Shown in pieces: positions 17,511 to 24,318 of a stretch of DNA of 24,318 nt. Position 1 is the first letter of the stretch; the number at the start of each line of letters is the position of its first letter. The stretch lies in contig CAUYUJ010009839.1 in the NCBI GenBank assembly GCA_963575745.1, positions 7,501 through 31,818 on the forward strand, read 5' to 3'. A program made the position numbers and the translations under genes. This DNA is from Prorocentrum cordatum (taxonomy: Eukaryota > Sar > Dinophyceae > Prorocentrales > Prorocentraceae). Below the pieces are notes generated by a model that worked only from the letters and a program-made list of their open reading frames with translations, did not search any database and was not told the origin of the DNA.

Positions 17511-18036
17511 GCATCAGCATCCTCATCCACATCATCATCCTCCATCCTCGTCATCCTTCATTCACCTCCCTGCCCCGCCCCTTCCTCCTCCTCCTCCTCC
17601 TCCCCCTCCCCTGCTCCACTCCTCCTCCTCCTCTTACCTTCTCCTCCGCCTCCTCATCTCCTCCTACTCCTCCTCCTCCTCCGACTCCTCCTTCTCTTCC
17701 TCCCTCTCCTCCCTCCTCCTCCTCCTCCTCGCCTCCTCCCCTCCTCCTCCTCCTTCCTCCTCCTTCCTCCTCCTCCGCCTGCTCCGCCTCCTCCTCCTCC
17801 TCCTCCTCCTCCTCCTCTCCTCCTCCTCCCCCTCCTCATCCCCCTGCTTCACATTCCTCCCCTCCTCCTCCTTCCTCCTCCTCCTCCTCCTCCCCTCCTC
17901 ATCGCCTCCTCCTCCTCCTCCTCCTCCTCCTCCTCGTCATCCTCATCCTCATCCTCCTCCTCCTCCTCCTCCACCTCCTCCTCCTCCTCCTCCTCCTCCT
18001 CCTCCTCCTCCTCCTCCTCCTCCTCCTCCTCCTCCT
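15645..18036 (+). repeat. 2.4-kb phase-coherent mosaic trinucleotide tract
   Basis: Successive domains: (CTC)n to about 15785, (ATT)n to about 16225, (CTC)n to about 16360, (ATT)n to about 16590, (CTC)n to about 17148, (ATC)n to about 17545, (CTC)n to 18036. Each switch is a change of one or two bases in the unit with the central T kept in register (CTC, CTT, ATT, ATC). The resulting very long plus-strand frame (from 16442 to 18190) is explained by NTN codons, which cannot be stops. It is not a gene. Confidence 0.93.
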
Positions 18037-18089
18037 AATCGGGCCAACGTCGAACCACCATCGGCAAGGGCACCTGAAGACACTGCGGG

Positions 18090-18190
18090 GAAAAATGAAT
18101 GACACCATCGGGACACCATCGGGGCACCGTCGGGACACCACGTGGACACCACGTCGACACCATCGGGGCGCAATCTGGACACCGCCATGA
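18090..18190 (-). repeat. 11-bp minisatellite, unit TGTCCCGATGG on the minus strand, short block
   Basis: Plus-strand units are GGACACCATCG with GTGG variants. Same family as the block at 18480. Confidence 0.85.
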
Positions 18191-18353
18191 ACATCTGTTT
18201 ACCGACCTCACGATTTATCTCACCATCGGTCACTCCACCAATCTAGCAGTCTCACTATCAATCGGTCTCACCATCCATCTCAACTTTGAACCCACTATCG
18301 ATCTCACTATCGATCGGTCTCACGATCCATCGATCTCACTATCTCTCTCAGTG
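18191..18353 (-). repeat. GATCGGTCTCAC low-complexity spacer
   Basis: Loose repeats of CTCACTATCGATCGGT. As reverse complement this is the same motif as in the 7970-8135 spacer. Confidence 0.75.
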
Positions 18354-18369
18354 TTATATATATACAGAT

Positions 18370-18403
<34 letters not shown>

Positions 18404-18405
18404 GC

Positions 18406-18452
<47 letters not shown>

Positions 18453-18455
18453 GAG
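18354..18455 (+). repeat. (TA)n, (GA)n and (GACA)n compound microsatellite
   Basis: TATATATA followed by GAGAGA and about 16 GACA tetranucleotides, one of them GGCA. Confidence 0.95.
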
Positions 18456-18479
18456 AGAGGAACAACACAAAAAAAACAA

Positions 18480-18875
18480 GGGACAACCATCGGGATAACC
18501 CTCGGGACACCATCTGGACACCATCTGGACACCATCGGGACACCGTCGGAAAACCATCGGGACACCATCGAGACACCGTCAGGACACCATCTGGACACCA
18601 CCTGGACACCATCGGGACACCATGCGGACATCATCGGGACACCATCGGGGCACCATCGGGACACCATCGGGACACCATCGGGACTCCATCGGGACAACCA
18701 ACACCATCGAGACACCATCGGGACACCATCGGAAACCCATCGGGACACCATCGGGACACCATCGGAACACCATCGGGAGACCATCAAGACACCATCGGGA
18801 AATCATCTGGACACCGTCGAGACACCATCGAGACACCACCGGGACACCATCGGGACACCCCAGGGCCACCACTGG
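18480..18875 (-). repeat. 11-bp minisatellite, unit TGTCCCGATGG on the minus strand, long block
   Basis: About 33 units, plus-strand form GGGACACCATC, with variants (CATCTGGACAC, CATCGAGACAC). The most regular minisatellite in the window. Confidence 0.95.
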
Positions 18876-19393
18876 GCAACCAGGGGGCAGAGCATCATCT
18901 GGCCCGGTTTCTCCCTGGCCACGGCGGGTTTATTCCACTCGCCCGCCCACGCAGCTTCGCCTCGCCCGCACGCACGACGCGAATACGAAACCCCAAACCT
19001 CCGACGGATGTATGTGGCGCGAGCACATTGCTAAACATGTATAGCCAGGCGTTTTGACTGTGTATACCTGCATACCTGTGATGTGCCGCAAATATTACAA
19101 TACGTGAGACGCATCAAAAGAAAACTGTACCACTCAGCATGCACATCGAGAGTGCAGTAACCTACTGGTTGCGCCCACTTGGCGGGACATGCCCTTTATG
19201 TAAACCGATCCCCCATCTGCCTAACGTTTACACCATCTGCCGATCTAGGCTACTCTCTGACCCAGTCCCTCATTGAACGGCAATCTGTTTTCCCGCTCTG
19301 GCGAAAAGACTGGAAAATGTTCGACCCGCATCGAGCGTGCACGTGCATGTCGGCGCCCTGAAGAGCCGTCGACCTGCGAAAAGTGACCCCGAG
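18876..19393. other. 3' flank of the EEP gene, no other gene seen
   Basis: Unique sequence of mixed composition, less GC-rich at 19020-19150. No canonical polyadenylation signal was expected or identified. Confidence 0.4.
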
Positions 19394-20640
19394 TCAGAGC
19401 CGCGAGCGGTGAGGAGTAATCGGCCCATCAGACGTATCGCCGGTCTGCGACCCGTGCTGGACCGCGTCCGTGCTAGCCGTGCGCCGCGTGATATTAAAGA
19501 CCACGCCGACCGGGAAGTGGTCTGAAACGTAGGGGCCCCCACCTGCAACGCGGTCCGTCATCACCTCGTAGCTCGCGGCCTCCAGCTGCAAGTCGTCCCC
19601 ATTCCGGAACAAAATCCAGTCGATGTGCTGGGCATCCAGCTCGGACGTGGGACCCGCGCTTAATTCGACGGTGCCGTCGCCCCGGACTGGGTCGAAATCC
19701 AAGCCCTGGAACTTGTGAAGAGTAAACGGCACAGTGTCCTGAGGTAGCACGACCTGCCGGGCCGTGTCGAGGAGGCCCGTCTGAGGCCGTGCCAGTATAT
19801 CGTACACCTCATTGTTAATCTTAATGTTGTTGAAGTCGCCAGTTACAATCTGGACGCACTGGGGCCACTCGAGCGTTCCGACCTCGATCGCCTTGGCGAT
19901 GAACTCCGCCGACTTCTTCCGCGCCTGCACGCCCACGTGATCGAAGTGTGTGTTCAGCAGTCGCACAAGCCCCGCCTGCTGCAGCTGGCCATCACCGTTG
20001 GCCGCGCGCAGCCGGAAGACCGCGGTCTCGAGCGTGCGGGGGTACATCGCGTCCCAACCGGGCGTGCCTCGCGGGGTCCCGTCTGCCGCCAGCCACAGGG
20101 TGTGGTGGACCACCAAGTCCATACACCTCCTGTTGTAAAGGAAGCCGGCCATCTCGTCGCCCGTCTTGAGGCTCCGGGAGGTGCCGACCCAGCTGTAGCT
20201 CCCCTCGCCCGTGCGGGAGACCAGGAAGTCCAGCATGCCCGGGGTCGCCTCCTGCACGCAGACCACCGCCGGCTGCCTGGCGCGGATGAGGTCCGCGACC
20301 GCCTCGCGGCGGAAGCCCCAGCCGTTGGGCCCGTCGTCCTGGTCCTTTCGGCTACACGCAAGAGTGACCCTGGGCAAGAGTGACCTTCGGTGCGCGGCTT
20401 TTGGAGGGCCGCGAGGGGGCCAACACACAAGCGCGCAGGACGCCACTGCCGCCTCGCGTTCGGCGATCGGGGGACCCCATGTGGCCCGCACCAAAGGTCA
20501 CTCCGGCGAAAGGTCACTCCTACGTCTAGTCGGTCCTTGAACTCCGTGCGCAGGTTGAAGCACCAGAGTTCGAAGTGCGCGGGGCCCGCCGCGCACGTCA
20601 CCGGCAGCGCGGCCGTGCGCCGCGCGGCGGGCGCGCCCTC
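19394..20640 (-). CDS. Endonuclease/exonuclease/phosphatase family hydrolase, two exons visible, 5' partial
   Basis: Exon 1 is 20640-20536 (35 codons, after a CTCCAG acceptor). Exon 2 is 20344-19394 (316 codons plus TGA). Joined, they give 351 residues with every EEP active-site block in order: CFNLR (Asn 29), VVCVQEA (Glu 67), NTHFDHVGVQAR (His 168, Asp 170, His 171), IVTGDFN (Asp 205, Asn 207), HIDWILF (Asp 277) and VSDHFPV (Asp 310, His 311). DDGPNGWGFRREAV and the GTPGWDAMYPRTLETAVF segment match the subfamily of stand-alone metal-dependent phosphodiesterases common in bacteria and also found in protists. The substrate cannot be told from sequence and could be nucleic acid, lipid or sugar phosphodiester. 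The exon junction falls between Asn 29 and Glu 67. No ATG is visible in exon 1: an in-frame TAA lies just upstream, so the start is in an earlier exon. The last about 30 residues (RRTASTDA onward) are not family-like. Confidence 0.87.
20345..20535 (-). mobile_element. Introner-like TIR element forming the EEP-gene intron (element 20348-20531)
   Basis: The 7-bp string AAGGACC (minus strand) lies at 20538-20532 in exon 1 and again at 20347-20341 in exon 2. Between them are 184 bp with long inverted ends. Both ends contain two GAGTGACC boxes 16 bp apart, followed by TTTGGTGCG or TTCGGTGCG, preceded by CTAGACG or CTACACG. Removing 191 nt with the boundary AAG before GACCGACT and AAAG before GACCAGG restores the frame (EFK-DQDDGPNGW) across the family-conserved region. 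That intron has GA-AG ends, a variant known in dinoflagellates. The only GT-AG choice (GTAGG to GTGTAG) gives the wrong frame. Confidence 0.85.
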
Positions 20641-20680
20641 CTGGAGATGGGCTTTTTATGATTCCGCGTGGCCGTCGTTG

Positions 20681-20868
20681 CTCCAGATTTCGTAATAAAA
20701 GGGAGGGGGTCACAACCCTCCCAGACCAGAAGGTTTAGACCCCCCCCCCCAGACCATCCATGAAAGGGCGGCACGTTGCCCAGATCCCCCCCGAACCCTT
20801 CAAGACAGCTCAAATCAGACCCCCACCGCCAAATGTGACCCCCCCCTACTTTATTATGGAACCTGGAG
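20681..20868. mobile_element. TIR element, 188 bp, just upstream of EEP exon 1
   Basis: Left end CTCCAGATTTCGTAATAAAA then GGGAGGGGGTCAC. The right end as reverse complement is CTCCAGGTTCCATAATAAAG then TAGGGGGGGTCAC. Arms are about 33 bp. The interior is a C-rich non-coding stretch. It lies about 40 bp upstream (minus strand) of the exon 1 acceptor, so probably in the preceding intron. No clear target duplication was found. Confidence 0.8.
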
Positions 20869-21110
20869 TACCCGTGGAGGTGGGGTGCCCTGGGTAATGG
20901 TAACGCTTGGGAGGAGTGGGGCACGTCGGGGCGGCGGTGCGCTGCAATCGCCACGGCACGCGCGCGCGAGCGCGAGCACGTGGGGAGGGCGGTCTGGCCC
21001 CCCTACTGCCCCAGCGTACGATCGCTCGGGCACGGGGGGGGGGGGAAGGCTGGCCCGGGCAACGACTGCCACGCGCCTGAGAATACAAACAAAAGCGATG
21101 CGAGGCGGGG
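20869..21110. other. Gene-less stretch
   Basis: GC-rich, with CGCGCGCGAGCGCGAGC and a run of G at about 21037-21047. No gene is supported. Confidence 0.4.
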
Positions 21111-21113
21111 ATT

Positions 21114-21264
21114 TATCCACACCCACCGCCTGGGAACCGATGTCCTGGTGCCCCAGCGGGCGGTGGACATGGGTATAGCTTGGCCCCCAGGGGCCCGACT
21201 GGATCCCTGACCACCGCCCGCAGAAGGCCCCCGAAAAAAATCACCCTCCAGGCGGTGGACACGC
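21114..21264. repeat. Nested inverted repeats built on GGCGGTGG
   Basis: Four copies in alternating orientation: CCCACCGCCTGG (about 21122), GCGGGCGGTGG (about 21158), CCACCGCCCGC (about 21210) and CCAGGCGGTGG (about 21248). The outer pair and the inner pair are each inverted matches, the inner pair perfect over 11 bp. Possibly a short inverted-repeat element. Confidence 0.55.
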
Positions 21265-21279
21265 AATTATCAGTTTTGG

Positions 21280-21475
21280 AGGCCTGGAAATGGGCACCAA
21301 CACCAACACAGGGGTTTGCCTCCACAAGGGGAAGATGATCCTAGATTTCGGTGTTGGTGGTAACATTTCGGTCACCTTGGAAGCCGGAATATTACCACCG
21401 TCACCGATATCGAGATCCTCTTCCCTCGGTGGAGGCACACCGCCGATAGTGGTGCTGGTGTCGACCTTTAGGCCT
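21280..21475. mobile_element. Foldback element, two ~88-bp arms and a 20-bp loop
   Basis: 21280-21367 and the reverse complement of 21388-21475 align over their whole length with only compensating single-base gaps. Identical runs include AGGCCT, TGCCTCCAC, GGTGGTAA and TCGGTG. The centre is at 21377/21378. There is no coding capacity, and no target duplication was identified. Confidence 0.82.
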
Positions 21476-21480
21476 GCGAT

Positions 21481-21800
21481 GCAGCTCCCGCCTCAGAGGC
21501 CGTCTCCTGGCGCGGGCAGCCCAGCGGGCGGAAGGCCGGCGCAGCCGTGGCCCTCGCCGCCGCGCCGCCGCCCCGGCCCGCCCGCAGCAGGCGGGCGGCC
21601 GGCGGCATCGGGGGGGGGGGGGGGGGCCGCGGCGCGGCTCGCGCGGCCGCGGGCGGCCGCGCGGGGAGGCGGAGGCGGCCGGGGCCCGCCCTGCGGGAGC
21701 CGCCCCGCTGCGGCCGGGGCCCTGCGGGGGAGCGGAGGCGGCGCCCCGAGGCGGCGGCGGGGCCCGCGAGCGGCGGAGGTGTCCGTAGGCACGGCCTCGC
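21481..21800. other. Extremely GC-rich island with a G17-18 run
   Basis: Almost wholly G and C, with a homopolymer of about 17-18 G at 21610-21627, GCGGCCGC palindromes and multiple GGG runs on both strands. Open frames here only reflect lack of A/T stops. Confidence 0.6.
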
Positions 21801-21810
21801 GGTCTGGGCT

Positions 21811-22006
21811 TGCAAGTCGGGCGTGCTCCTCTCTACAGGAGGCATAGTCAAACAGAGCTTGTTTGTGTTATTCCTTCTTGATGATGAAACCCAAAAGCCG
21901 TGGGGCGATGTTTCTGTTATTTTGTGACTATTCTTGGATATATGTGTTTTGACTCTTGTCAGTTTGGGCACCAAAATCCGCCTGCAGGAGGGCATACCCG
22001 ACCTAA
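21811..22006. mobile_element. MITE family 3, copy B (~195 bp, inverted relative to copy A)
   Basis: Left end CTTGCAAGTCGGGCGTGCTC. The right end as reverse complement is CTTAGGTCGGGTATGCCCTC. Sub-terminal CTACAGGAGG and CCTGCAGGAGG palindromes are present as in copy A. Read on the minus strand, the interior blocks GGATTTTGG, TCAAAACACATAT and AATAGTC match copy A at 10934-11084. Copy B has about 45 bp of extra interior. Confidence 0.78.
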
Positions 22007-22364
22007 GTCTAGACTCCGGGGCGCGATCCCGCGGACACGCGGTCGCACGGATGCGTTCCGCGCGAGGCGTCCGCGAAAAAGCGCCCCGCATCCGCGGGGG
22101 GCGCGGCACACGCACGCCTCTCGCCAACGAAAGGCCGCGCTGGAAATGATCCGGAAACGCTCTGGGACGGCCCCAGGCGACGTCCAAGCAGGCCCTGGAC
22201 GGGCCCCAGGACGAAGGGAACGGTGGTTCCGAGTCGCCCTCGGACACCCTCGGGACGTCTGTCTCCACGACCCTGGGGCGACAGCAGGCCCAGACAGTGG
22301 TCATTGGTGGAGATGGAAAGTTCGAACTATTGGAACGTGCTTGACCTCCTCGCCTTTCTCGCCT
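22007..22364. other. GC-rich stretch, no gene supported
   Basis: Contains GGGGCGC and CCGCGG-type short palindromes (22018-22110) and loose GGCCCCAGG repeats (22170-22215). The frame MESSNYWNVLDLLAFLAFLA starting about 22313 runs into the MITE at 22384 and is too short to call. Confidence 0.4.
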
Positions 22365-22383
22365 TCCTCGCCCGCTGTGACGA

Positions 22384-22577
22384 TCGGGTCGGGCGAAAGG
22401 GGGGGATAGCAAAGGAGGGGGGTGAGAATCAGTTCACGTAGCTGATTTTCCCGGCGCCTCCCGGCGCCGGATGGAGCTATGCATCGAGGAATGGGCCCCT
22501 TGGTGAGGCCGAAACCAGCTGCATGCAGCAAATTTCGTACCCCCCCTTTCCCACTCCCCCCCCTTCGTCCAGCCCGA
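22384..22577. mobile_element. MITE family 1, copy C (194 bp, flanked by a 17-bp direct repeat)
   Basis: Starts TCGGGTCGGGCGAAAGG and ends CCTTCGTCCAGCCCGA. It is the most diverged of the three copies, with the first hairpin altered to AATCAGTTCACGTAGCTGATT-like. TCCTCGCCCGCTGTGAC lies at 22365-22381 and again at 22578-22594, with two extra bases (GA) between the left repeat and the element. The 5-bp pattern seen in copies A and B is not present. Confidence 0.88.
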
Positions 22578-22641
22578 TCCTCGCCCGCTGTGACAAAACT
22601 GCAACCCCAGACCCTCGACGTCATGATTTGCCCATGACGCC

Positions 22642-22849
22642 ACAGAGGTCTGGCCCCTCTCGCCGGGACCGGAATTTCACCCTGCGTCCTTTTTTGACGG
22701 CCCCGAGGCCCGGCAAGGGCCCCCCAGAGGCCGAAGAGTGAGAAAAACCTCCCGTCGTGCTCTTTTCATCCTGCGTCGTTTTGTGACAGTCCCGAGGCCC
22801 GCCAAGGACCCCCGGAGGCCGAAAACAGCGAAGAACCTCCCGTCGTGAT
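22642..22849 (+). repeat. ~88-bp tandem repeat, two units, related to 15241-15336
   Basis: Unit 1 (about 22674-22761) and unit 2 (about 22762-22849) share CCTGCGTC at 22681 and 22770 and CCTCCCGTCGTG at 22748 and 22836, with GAGGCCCG and GAGGCCGAA between. The 22642-22673 part matches only the copy at 15241. Confidence 0.82.
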
Positions 22850-22852
22850 CTG

Positions 22853-23190
22853 GGGAGGAGGAGGAGGAGGAGGAGGGGGAGGAGGAGGAGGAGGAGGAGG
22901 AGGAGGAGGAGGAGGAGGAGAGAGAGGAGAGGAGGAGGGAAAAGGAGGAGGAGGAGGAGGAGAGAGGAGGAGGGAGGAGGAGAGGAGGAGGAGGAGGAGG
23001 GAGGAGGAGGAGGAGGAGGAGGAGGAGGAGGAGGAGGAGAAGAGGGGAGGAGAGCAGGAGGAGGGAGGGAGGAGAGGATCCTTTTCACAACGCGAGGGGA
23101 GGAGGAGGGAGGAGGGAGGGAGGAGAGGAGGAGGAGGAGGAGGAGGAGCAGGAGCAGGAGCAGGAGGAGGGAGCAGGAGGAGGAGGAGCC
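22853..23190 (+). repeat. (GGA)n imperfect polypurine array
   Basis: About 340 bp of GGA/GAG units with one unique interruption (GATCCTTTTCACAACGCG, about 23076-23093). The last 50 bp have GGAGCA units. Confidence 0.93.
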
Positions 23191-23425
23191 GCCATCCCAG
23201 CCAGGGGCCTCAGGCACGGCCCCCGCCCCGATGCCGTCCCCGCCCCCGGGGGGCGCGCGCGCCACGCCGGACCGCCGGCGCGAGCGCTGCAGAGGGGGGG
23301 GGGGTCCTGGGAGGCTCCGCCGGCGCCCGCGCCGCCGCGGGGAGCGGCGCGGCGGCCGCGGGCTCTGCGAGCGGCGCCGCGGCGGGCGGGGCCGCGGCCT
23401 CTCGCTGCGGGCGCTTCCGGCGGCT
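23191..23425. other. GC island between polypurine and polypyrimidine arrays
   Basis: GCGCCGCGGCGGGCGGGG-type sequence with a G run at about 23294-23303. Open frames on both strands, no recognisable protein. Confidence 0.5.
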
Positions 23426-23575
23426 GCTCCTCCTCCTCCTCCTCCTCCTCCTCCTCCTCCTCCTCCTCCTCCTCCTCCTCCTCCTCCTCCTCCTCCTCCT
23501 CCTCCTCCTCCTCCTCCTCCTCCTCCTTCTCCTCCTCCTCCTCCTCCTCCTCCTCCTCCTCCTCGACCTCCTCCT
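23426..23575 (+). repeat. (CTC)n array
   Basis: About 50 nearly pure CTC units with one TTC. Confidence 0.95.
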
Positions 23576-24092
23576 CGGTCCGTCCTCCCTCCCGCGCCTG
23601 CTCGCCCTATCTGCCGCCTCCCTCCTCTGTGCTCCCGCCGGGTGCCTCTCTCTCTCTCTCTCTCGTTATCTCCGAGGTCCTCTCGCTTCGTTGTGATCCT
23701 TGCTGTCCTTGTATCGTATATTCTGCCTGCCCTAACCTCTACAACTGCTCATTCCGAGTGCGACTATTCGTTGCTTCATCTGTCTCGTTCTCTACTGTTT
23801 GTTTTGCCTTCTCTATCTCTTGCACTCTCACTCTCACTCTCTCTCTCTCTCTCTCGCTCCCTCCATCTCTCCCTCTCCCCCTCTCCCTCTCTCGCCACCA
23901 CCGCCCGACCCAACGACATCGTTTTTTTGCACCCGTCCCTCACGTACGGTTTCACGCACATGAGGTCACAAAGTGCCGATTCGCACGTGTTTTCGCGCCC
24001 AGAGCGTCTTGAGTCGTCCCGAATGTCGCTCTCCCCCTGGCACCTGCCACGATCCCGCCCTCATCCAGAAATCGGTCCCCACAAATGCGGCC
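23576..24092. other. CT-rich sequence, no gene supported
   Basis: Contains (CT)n at about 23646-23664 and 23825-23890. The remainder is unique with only short frames on both strands. Confidence 0.45.
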
Positions 24093-24318
24093 ATGGCCCC
24101 CCCGCAGCCGCGGCGAGGAGTGATGGGGCCGCTCTGGGGCTCCCACGGCAGCAGCCAGTCCGGAAGCCCGCAGATGCAGCCACCGTTTGATACGTCCGCA
24201 GGAGGCGGAGACCGAGGAGGCATGCCGCGGGCGCCGAGCTTCAGCGCAGCTGCGCTTCTGCTCCTCCTCCTCCTCCTCCTCCTCCTCCTCCTCCTCCTCC
24301 TCCTCCTCCTCCTCCTCC
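24093..24318 (+). CDS. Possible first exon, partial, running into a CTC array
   Basis: From ATG at 24093 (context GCGGCCATGG) the frame is open to the window edge, 75 codons. It starts MAPPQPRRGVMGPLWGSHGS, continues SSQSGSPQMQPPFDTSAGGG and DRGGMPRAPSFSAAA, and becomes poly-Leu where it enters (CTC)n. The Gly/Ser/Pro/Gln-rich part reads like an N-terminal disordered region. It may be a first exon whose end is near 24250, or chance in GC-rich DNA. An opposite-strand frame (24223-23966) is also open. Confidence 0.32.
   Translation, partial: MAPPQPRRGVMGPLWGSHGSSQSGSPQMQPPFDTSAGGGDRGGMPRAPSFSAAALLLLLLLLLLLLLLLLLLLLL
24258..24318 (+). repeat. (CTC)n array, continues past window
   Basis: Pure CTC units to the last base. 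Confidence 0.95.

Noticed and set aside
16442-18190. 582-codon plus-strand open frame (Ile/Leu/Ser-rich)
   Set aside because: Made of NTN triplets from the mosaic microsatellite, which cannot form stops. No protein features.
18307-18872. Minus-strand frames rich in SRWCPDGVPMV
   Set aside because: Translation of the 11-bp minisatellite.
20352-20523. GT-AG version of the EEP intron
   Set aside because: Joining at GAC before GTAGG and GTGTAG before CCG puts exon 2 out of frame. The GA-AG alternative inside the direct repeat keeps the frame.
21468-22412. 314-codon minus-strand frame
   Set aside because: Spans a MITE, another MITE edge and a GC-only island. The composition is that of stop-poor GC DNA.

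Overview
The window reads as nuclear DNA of a core dinoflagellate, probably a GC-rich lineage of the Prorocentrum/Polarella/Symbiodiniaceae type. Four observations support this. A complete 22-nt dinoflagellate spliced-leader (DinoSL) sequence is present at 4865-4844 (minus). It caps a LINE-like element whose reverse transcriptase has the LATDLDKFYE and VIDD motifs I associate with dinoflagellate elements. Coding content is sparse and exon-like. Trinucleotide and ~11-bp tandem arrays are abundant. No rRNA, tRNA, CRISPR array or bacterial-type operon was seen.

Layout. 1-4865 (minus) is one non-LTR retrotransposon, running from right to left: DinoSL, short leader, ORF1 (zinc finger plus coiled coil), AP-type endonuclease, a duplicated linker, reverse transcriptase, and a C-terminal part that leaves the window. 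Its 5' end abuts a (GGA)n array. 4866-5971 holds that array, a ~170-bp tandem duplication and gene-less DNA. 5972-12061 has three minus-strand exon-like ORFs (5972-6208, 6532-6830, 11657-12061) and a weaker one (8614-9204). They are separated by MITEs, minisatellites and purine-rich tracts, and may belong to one long-intron gene. 12062-18900 is almost entirely repeats: an ATG array, GAC and CTC arrays, a 2.4-kb mosaic trinucleotide tract, and a minisatellite block that mirrors the one at 7.4-8.5 kb. 19394-20640 (minus) is the best conventional gene, an endonuclease/exonuclease/phosphatase (EEP) family hydrolase. It is split by a 191-nt intron that is itself a terminal-inverted-repeat element flanked by a 7-bp duplication. 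20681-22577 is a cluster of further inverted-repeat elements around a very GC-rich island. 22642-24318 holds an ~88-bp duplicated repeat, large (GGA)n and (CTC)n arrays around another GC island, and a possible plus-strand first exon starting at 24093.

Main points. (1) The EEP-gene intron looks like an introner: a DNA-transposon-like element whose insertion created the intron, removable in frame only with a GA-AG boundary inside the target duplication. (2) The retrotransposon copy carries the trans-spliced leader, so its template was a trans-spliced mRNA. (3) The element's reading frames meet at two sequences identical to known recoding sites (CTT TGA C and A AAA AAG). (4) At least seven short inverted-repeat elements, about 150-196 bp, lie in the window, several with GTCGGG-containing ends. 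Coordinates of exons, arrays and repeat edges were read by eye and may be off by a few bases.
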